From: Oscillospiraceae bacterium
GTDB lineage: Bacteria > Bacillota > Clostridia > Oscillospirales > Ruminococcaceae
Assembly: GCA_015067145.1 (NCBI GenBank)
Contig: SVNA01000011.1
Location: 1 to 56,217, forward strand
Direction of reading: 5' to 3'
Length of the DNA stretch: 56,217 nt
Positions 52,829-56,217 of this stretch are shown one piece after another; within the stretch, counting starts at the first letter, position 1, and each line of letters begins with the position of its first letter. Under the pieces are notes generated by a model. That model did no database searches and was not told the DNA's origin. It was given only the letters and a program-made list of their open reading frames with translations. Made by a program: the position numbers and the translations under genes.

Positions 52829-53151
52829 ACCATTTTCTCCTTTACTGTTTCAAAGAATAATACCTTTCAACATTATATATATTATTAATCTTTTTTTCAA
52901 GTTTTTCTTTAAATCCTCGACCAGATTTTACAAAAAAATTCATCTTTTAAAACATGTTATTTTCAAATATGTACAGCACAATCAAATTATATGTAATTTA
53001 TGTATCATGAAATATTTTTTTATCATGCATTTTATAACAAAAATGTAAAATTTTTGATTAATATATTATTTATATTTTGTAGTAAAAATGCAAAAAGAAA
53101 AACATGTATTTTGACAACTTCATCAGGTTAATAAGTTTTTTGTTAACCCCC
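52829..53151. other. AT-rich upstream region of the salvage operon
   Basis: About 320 bp, very AT-rich, carrying the operon promoter at 52872-52900. I see no riboswitch-like structure and no coding frame. The leader from the predicted start is only about 37 nt. Confidence 0.5.
52872..52900 (-). promoter_or_regulatory. Promoter of the nucleoside-salvage operon
   Basis: Minus strand: -35 TTGAAA (52895-52900), 17-bp spacer, perfect -10 TATAAT (52872-52877). Confidence 0.7.
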
Positions 53152-53186
53152 AAAAAAATGGTACTCAATTGTGAAAATTGAGTACC
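53152..53186 (-). terminator. Terminator of the cyclase/MazG-like pair
   Basis: Perfect 11-bp stem GGTACTCAATT/AATTGAGTACC (53160-53170 with 53176-53186), then ATTTTTTTGG on the minus strand. Confidence 0.85.
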
Positions 53187-53218
53187 TTATCTTTTATTTC
53201 TTTCCGGCAAATTGGGAT

Positions 53219-53536
53219 TTATCTACCTTCCTCAAACTTTATATTAGAAGGATATTTGCTTTCGTTCATCTCTGATTTCACTTTAGCTACCTGTTCTATA
53301 TCAATGTCATATATATTTGCAATAGCCAAAGCATAATAGATTACATCCCACAGTTCTTCATCAACTGTGCCTAAAATATCTGTACTGTTTTTCGCTTTAA
53401 ATCCTTTTCTCATAGCACGAGATAGTTCTCCGACTTCTTCTGACAATTTCAGGAAGTAATCCTTCAGCATTTCAGGGTGGTAGTCTTTTTCTTTAATATA
53501 ATTCTGCAAATATTTAATCGTTGTTTTGCCGTCCAT
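53219..53536 (-). CDS. MazG-like nucleotide pyrophosphohydrolase
   Basis: 105 residues, single all-alpha MazG/dUTPase-like domain. Metal-binding acidic motif KLSEEVGELSRAM (EExxE, about residue 32) and TVDEELWDVIYYALAIAN (EExxD) are intact. Family members hydrolyse NTPs or dNTPs to monophosphates as a house-cleaning activity. AAGGAG precedes ATG. It follows the cyclase-family gene by 55 bp and probably shares its transcript. Confidence 0.88.
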   Translation of the reverse strand: MDGKTTIKYLQNYIKEKDYHPEMLKDYFLKLSEEVGELSRAMRKGFKAKNSTDILGTVDEELWDVIYYALAIANIYDIDIEQVAKVKSEMNESKYPSNIKFEEGR

Positions 53537-53591
53537 AAAGTGCGTCTCCTTATCAAATTCAAATATTTATAACCATTCTTCTCATTGAAAT

Positions 53592-54191
53592 TCACATTTC
53601 AAAATCTATCAATACTGCTCTGCATGGAGAACCGTCCGCACCTGATAGATTCAGCGGTACAGCATTCAAAAAGTAAACACCTTCCGATACTTCTGACAAA
53701 CGAATTCCTTCAAGCAGTATAACATCGGCACCCAAAAGAGCAAGATGCACCGCCATTGGCTCGTTTTGCGGTCCGATTGTCTGGGGTTCATTTCCTATAA
53801 GCAAAATATCTGAAGATGCAAATACCTTTGCTGCCTCTATCGATACTTCCACGTCGCCTTTAATCAAAAGTCTCTTTACAGCTGCCGGGCTGTGTTTTTT
53901 CGCTTTTTCAATTATTTTCGCAGCATCATCGCCAGTGACAATTCCAGTATGCTCTGCCACATAAGCCATTCCCACAAATGCATCCAGGCATATCTCATCC
54001 ACAGTTTTTCCATCTTTAATAAAATGGAACGGTGCATCTATATGCGTTCCGTTGTGCACACACATACTGAATGCCGTCAAATTATATACCTCACCTTTTT
54101 CCATTGATTTAAGCACATTTTTCTCTGGTATCGGGTCGTTGGGATACACCTGACAGCCGAAAACTTCTTGTGAAATATCATAGATTTTCAT
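53592..54191 (-). CDS. Cyclase family protein (kynurenine formamidase-like fold)
   Basis: 199 residues starting MKIYDISQEVFGCQVYPNDP; the ATG five codons upstream is less likely, because the GGAG inside those codons is the best ribosome-binding site. The metal motif CVHNGTHIDAPFHFI (HxGTHxDAPxHF) is intact. SDILLIGNEPQTIG and LLGADVILLEGIRLSEVSEG are typical of the family. Members hydrolyse N-formylkynurenine, isatin or other amides. The partner MazG-like gene gives no clue. Confidence 0.88.
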   Translation of the reverse strand: MKIYDISQEVFGCQVYPNDPIPEKNVLKSMEKGEVYNLTAFSMCVHNGTHIDAPFHFIKDGKTVDEICLDAFVGMAYVAEHTGIVTGDDAAKIIEKAKKHSPAAVKRLLIKGDVEVSIEAAKVFASSDILLIGNEPQTIGPQNEPMAVHLALLGADVILLEGIRLSEVSEGVYFLNAVPLNLSGADGSPCRAVLIDFEM

Positions 54192-54234
54192 AGATTTATT
54201 CTCCATTGCAAATCAAAACTTGTCTGTTACTCAA

Positions 54235-54263
54235 ATTATAACAAAGTCCATCATCTGTTTCAA
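54235..54263 (-). promoter_or_regulatory. Promoter of the cyclase-family/MazG-like pair
   Basis: Minus strand: -35 TTGAAA (54258-54263), 17-bp spacer, perfect -10 TATAAT (54235-54240). Predicted start about 54228, leaving a leader of about 37 nt. Confidence 0.65.
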
Positions 54264-54281
54264 TAACAGCCGTCTTGTGCA

Positions 54282-54540
54282 TTGATTAATCTGCAAAACC
54301 AAACACATAGTCGTTCTATCCTACTCCAACGACCATACGAATCAAAACATAGTCGCTCTCAGTCAGGGCTGAAGCCCTTTCTTCTCTCTCCTTGTTTTGC
54401 TCTTCCTCCGCCTCCCTGTATCCGCCACCGGCGGCGGTCGGCTCCGTCACAGATTAACAGTCCGCCAGGGGCAGACGCACACACATAAGTCGTTGGGGCA
54501 AGGCCGGCAGGGAGAAAAAGGCAAAAAGAAAAAGCAGGTC
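54282..54540. repeat. GC-rich patch with short direct and inverted repeats
   Basis: A stretch markedly richer in G+C than its surroundings. The element ACATAGTCG(T/C)TCT occurs at 54305-54317 and 54347-54359, with a related ACATAAGTCG at 54483-54492. Inverted repeats: GTCGTT/AACGAC (54310-54315 with 54328-54333), AGGGCT/AGCCCT (54365-54370 with 54373-54378) and CCGCC/GGCGG (54422-54434). It lies at the 3' end of the recombinase remnant and looks like foreign element-end DNA. The open frames in it are not credible genes. Confidence 0.5.
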
Positions 54541-55235
54541 TTCTGACCTGCTCTTCTTTTTGGCTCCCCACATTTACTGATGTCCGCTCCATTGATATCA
54601 TCAAAGGTAATGCTGCGTTTTTCACCCTTACAATTAAAAACTATCAGCATTTTATCATCAAATAAATATACTGCATGAACAAAAGTATCTATCAGTGCTC
54701 GTTTATGTTCTATCTTTGTTGGAGTATATGTTCTGAACTTGTATAACCACGCCCTGACATATTCTTCTGTTACATAACTTTTTGACATTTTTTCATCCGC
54801 TAAATCTATTTCTAATTGCTCTTTTCTCTTTTCAAGTTCTTCAAGCCTTGATTTTGTAGATTTTGTAAATATGCCTTGTTGAATTGCACTCAAAATATTT
54901 TCGATACTTTCATCTACTTCTTTTAGTTGCTTTTCATATAGCGGAATTTCATAATTATCCTGCTGCTGTATTTCCATAATTCGTAAGACAATATGCTCTA
55001 TAGCATTATCGTCCATAACAAGTTTAATTACTTCTTTTACAACAGTATCTTCCAACCATTCTTTTCTGACAGTCTTTTTATTACAAGGTGCTCGTTTCTT
55101 CTTAACTGATACACATTTATAATATCTGTTTTTGTTGCCGTTACGTCCTGTTCCACTTTCACCGCACATATATGCTCCGCAGTTACCACAATACAACTTT
55201 GTTGTAAGAAGATATTCTATCTCCGCTCTGTGCAT
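54447..55235 (-). pseudogene. Large serine recombinase, C-terminal fragment
   Basis: 262-codon frame corresponding to the C-terminal half of a large serine integrase: the zinc ribbon LTTKLYCGNCGAYMCGESGT and YYKCVSVKKKRAPCNKKTVR (four cysteines), then the long coiled coil (about residues 90-180) with NILSAIQQGIFTKSTKSRLE, and IDTFVHAVYLFDDKMLIVFN. The catalytic resolvase domain and DNA-binding recombinase domain, about 300 residues, are missing. Family similarity ends near SKCGEPKRR, and the frame then runs through a terminator-like hairpin (54533-54552) into GC-rich DNA, so the last 30 or so codons are not family sequence. It cannot be active. AT-rich codon use unlike the operons to its left. 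Confidence 0.85.
54533..54552 (-). terminator. Terminator-like hairpin at the end of the recombinase fragment
   Basis: Perfect 8-bp stem AGCAGGTC/GACCTGCT with an AGAA-type loop, followed on the minus strand by TTTTTCTTTTTG. It lies inside the open frame, which suggests the original stop codon was lost. Confidence 0.6.
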
Positions 55236-56073
55236 TATTGTTTGAGATTATGCTGTTAATATTAGTTTCATCAATAGTTGCTAAAATGTCACCATCATAA
55301 TTCCTTACAGATAATTTTTTATTCTCTCCGTCCGATTCAAGTGATAAAAAAATGTCACTCAAAAATTCAATCCTATTATTCAAAAGAGAGAACTTTTTTG
55401 AAATTTCCCCTTTTACGTAATTACAATAATAAAAATTCATGTCGGATCCATTTGCAATAATAGCTGATGTGTTATTGGGTATTAATCGGTTAATATAAAG
55501 ATCTTTATTAGAACTGGCAATAGTAGTTTTTAATGTTCCATAGCTTTTCATAGCAGTCAACGAAGGAGCCTCAATATATGCAATACCATTTTCATAGGGA
55601 ACAATTCCGTTAACTGCAGTATCTGACAAAAGAACGATATTATTATTTTTATACAGATATATTTTATTTCCTTTATATGCATCTAAAATAGGTTCAGCAT
55701 AAAGATAAAAGCATCCTTCTATATTATATACAGTAAATATTTTTACAAATAAATCAGTTACATCAAGAATATGATTAACATCACCTGACTCTATGTTATA
55801 AGCAAAAATATCCTGTGTATATTGGGTATTATTTTGATTGTTTATCGTTGAAAAATAAACGACATCATTGTCTAAATTCAAAAAGGTAAAATATTCGAAA
55901 TCGTGAAATTCATTAGGAATGAGAGTAAATATATCTTCATTCGTAAGAGAAATCTTATAAACAAGGGAAGAATTATCGTTCTCAATAATATCAAAATTTT
56001 TTATAGTGACATCTGTACCACATGATGTAAAAAATAACAACGAACATACTAATATTAAAATAACTTTTTTCAT
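55183..56073 (-). CDS. Unknown lipoprotein with damaged C terminus
   Basis: 296 residues. Lipoprotein signal MKKVILILVCSLLFFTSCGT (lipobox FTSC, slightly atypical). The body is rich in Asn, Tyr and Ile, with repeated beta-type stretches (NEFHDFEYFTFLNLDNDVVY, YNIEGCFYLYAEPIL, NKIYLYKNNNIVLLSD), resembling beta-propeller-like lipoproteins; no named family recognised. The final 18 or so codons (from 55236 down) are the recombinase fragment read in another frame, so the native 3' end has been replaced and the protein is probably truncated. AAAGGG precedes ATG. Its base composition is clearly more AT-rich than the rest of the window. Confidence 0.7.
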   Translation of the reverse strand: MKKVILILVCSLLFFTSCGTDVTIKNFDIIENDNSSLVYKISLTNEDIFTLIPNEFHDFEYFTFLNLDNDVVYFSTINNQNNTQYTQDIFAYNIESGDVNHILDVTDLFVKIFTVYNIEGCFYLYAEPILDAYKGNKIYLYKNNNIVLLSDTAVNGIVPYENGIAYIEAPSLTAMKSYGTLKTTIASSNKDLYINRLIPNNTSAIIANGSDMNFYYCNYVKGEISKKFSLLNNRIEFLSDIFLSLESDGENKKLSVRNYDGDILATIDETNINSIISNNNAQSGDRISSYNKVVLW

Positions 56074-56217
56074 ATCGTTGCCCTTTCGTCAAATTCCAAT
56101 TTGAAAACCACAATTTTATAAGTGGTTATTAACCCTCACGGGGTTTTAATAAAATCCTCCAAAAGCCTTGAAAATAAAGGATTTATCGCAAAATGCTCAC
56201 CTTAACTTATTATACGA
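56074..56217. other. Right-edge intergenic sequence with two small hairpins
   Basis: Contains AACCAC/GTGGTT (arms around 56106 and 56122) and AACCC/GGGTT (around 56130-56145). No coding frame is visible before the window ends. Confidence 0.3.

Noticed and set aside
52829-53151. Purine or SAM riboswitch in front of the PNP operon
   Set aside because: The predicted leader is only about 37 nt and none of the conserved aptamer sequences is visible in the AT-rich upstream DNA.
54359-54625. 88-codon frame and 68-codon frame in the GC-rich patch
   Set aside because: Low-complexity Pro/Arg/Gly products over inverted repeats; no start signal. Treated as repeat DNA.

Overview
The window looks like a chromosomal piece of an anaerobic, low-GC, Gram-positive bacterium of the class Clostridia. 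The evidence is the dgtP-like/dnaG/rpoD gene order, a T-box leader, a class A RNase P RNA, a YtvI-type sporulation membrane protein, a DUF3793 gene, the two-subunit iron-sulfur L-serine dehydratase and AT-rich intergenic DNA with TTGACA/TATAAT promoters. Genus cannot be fixed from this sequence alone.

Layout. 1-2.9 kb: a peptide-type substrate-binding lipoprotein (its likely operon partners lie beyond the left edge) and a TetR regulator. 2.9-7.5 kb: the macromolecular-synthesis block yigZ-like, dGTPase-like, dnaG, rpoD. 7.6-11.4 kb: rpmE with a structured leader, phosphoglucomutase and, divergently, comM. 11.4-16.9 kb: a GNAT acetyltransferase, sdaAB-sdaAA, a frameshifted ytvI-like gene and a Na/Pi cotransporter. 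17.0-19.7 kb: a T-box-controlled polar amino acid ABC importer. 19.7-28.7 kb: RNA-modification, cell-wall and housekeeping genes (RsmF-like, flavodoxin, rlmH, WalJ-like, murA, M23 peptidase, RluD family, gdhA). 28.8-34.2 kb: TM2 protein, rnpB, PAP2 phosphatase, a SpoIID-like/peptidoglycan-binding protein, a nitroreductase, three tRNAs (Arg, His, Gln) and DUF3793. 34.2-40.3 kb: an L-arabinose operon with an intracellular GH127 beta-L-arabinofuranosidase, araA, araD and araB. 40.4-42.9 kb: a DUF885 metallopeptidase-like protein and a second nitroreductase.

The most interesting part is 43.0-52.9 kb, a nine-gene minus-strand operon with a clear promoter in front and a terminator behind: purine nucleoside phosphorylase, zinc alcohol dehydrogenase, MtnA isomerase, a complete BMP-type nucleoside ABC importer (lipoprotein, ATPase, two permeases), an MTA/SAH/5'-deoxyadenosine deaminase-family amidohydrolase and a class II (fuculose-phosphate-type) aldolase. 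Read as a pathway: import a 5'-modified nucleoside, deaminate it to the inosine form, phosphorolyse it, isomerise the ribose-1-phosphate, cleave it to DHAP plus a two-carbon aldehyde, and reduce the aldehyde. This is an oxygen-independent salvage route for 5'-methylthioadenosine and/or 5'-deoxyadenosine, related to the DHAP shunt and to the deaminase-first route described for methanogens, here packed together with its own importer. The substrate assignment is inference.

The right end (54.2-56.2 kb) differs. It holds a MazG-like/cyclase pair, a GC-rich repeat patch, and a large serine recombinase that has lost its catalytic half and is joined to the 3' end of an unrelated lipoprotein gene. This looks like the scar of a former mobile element.
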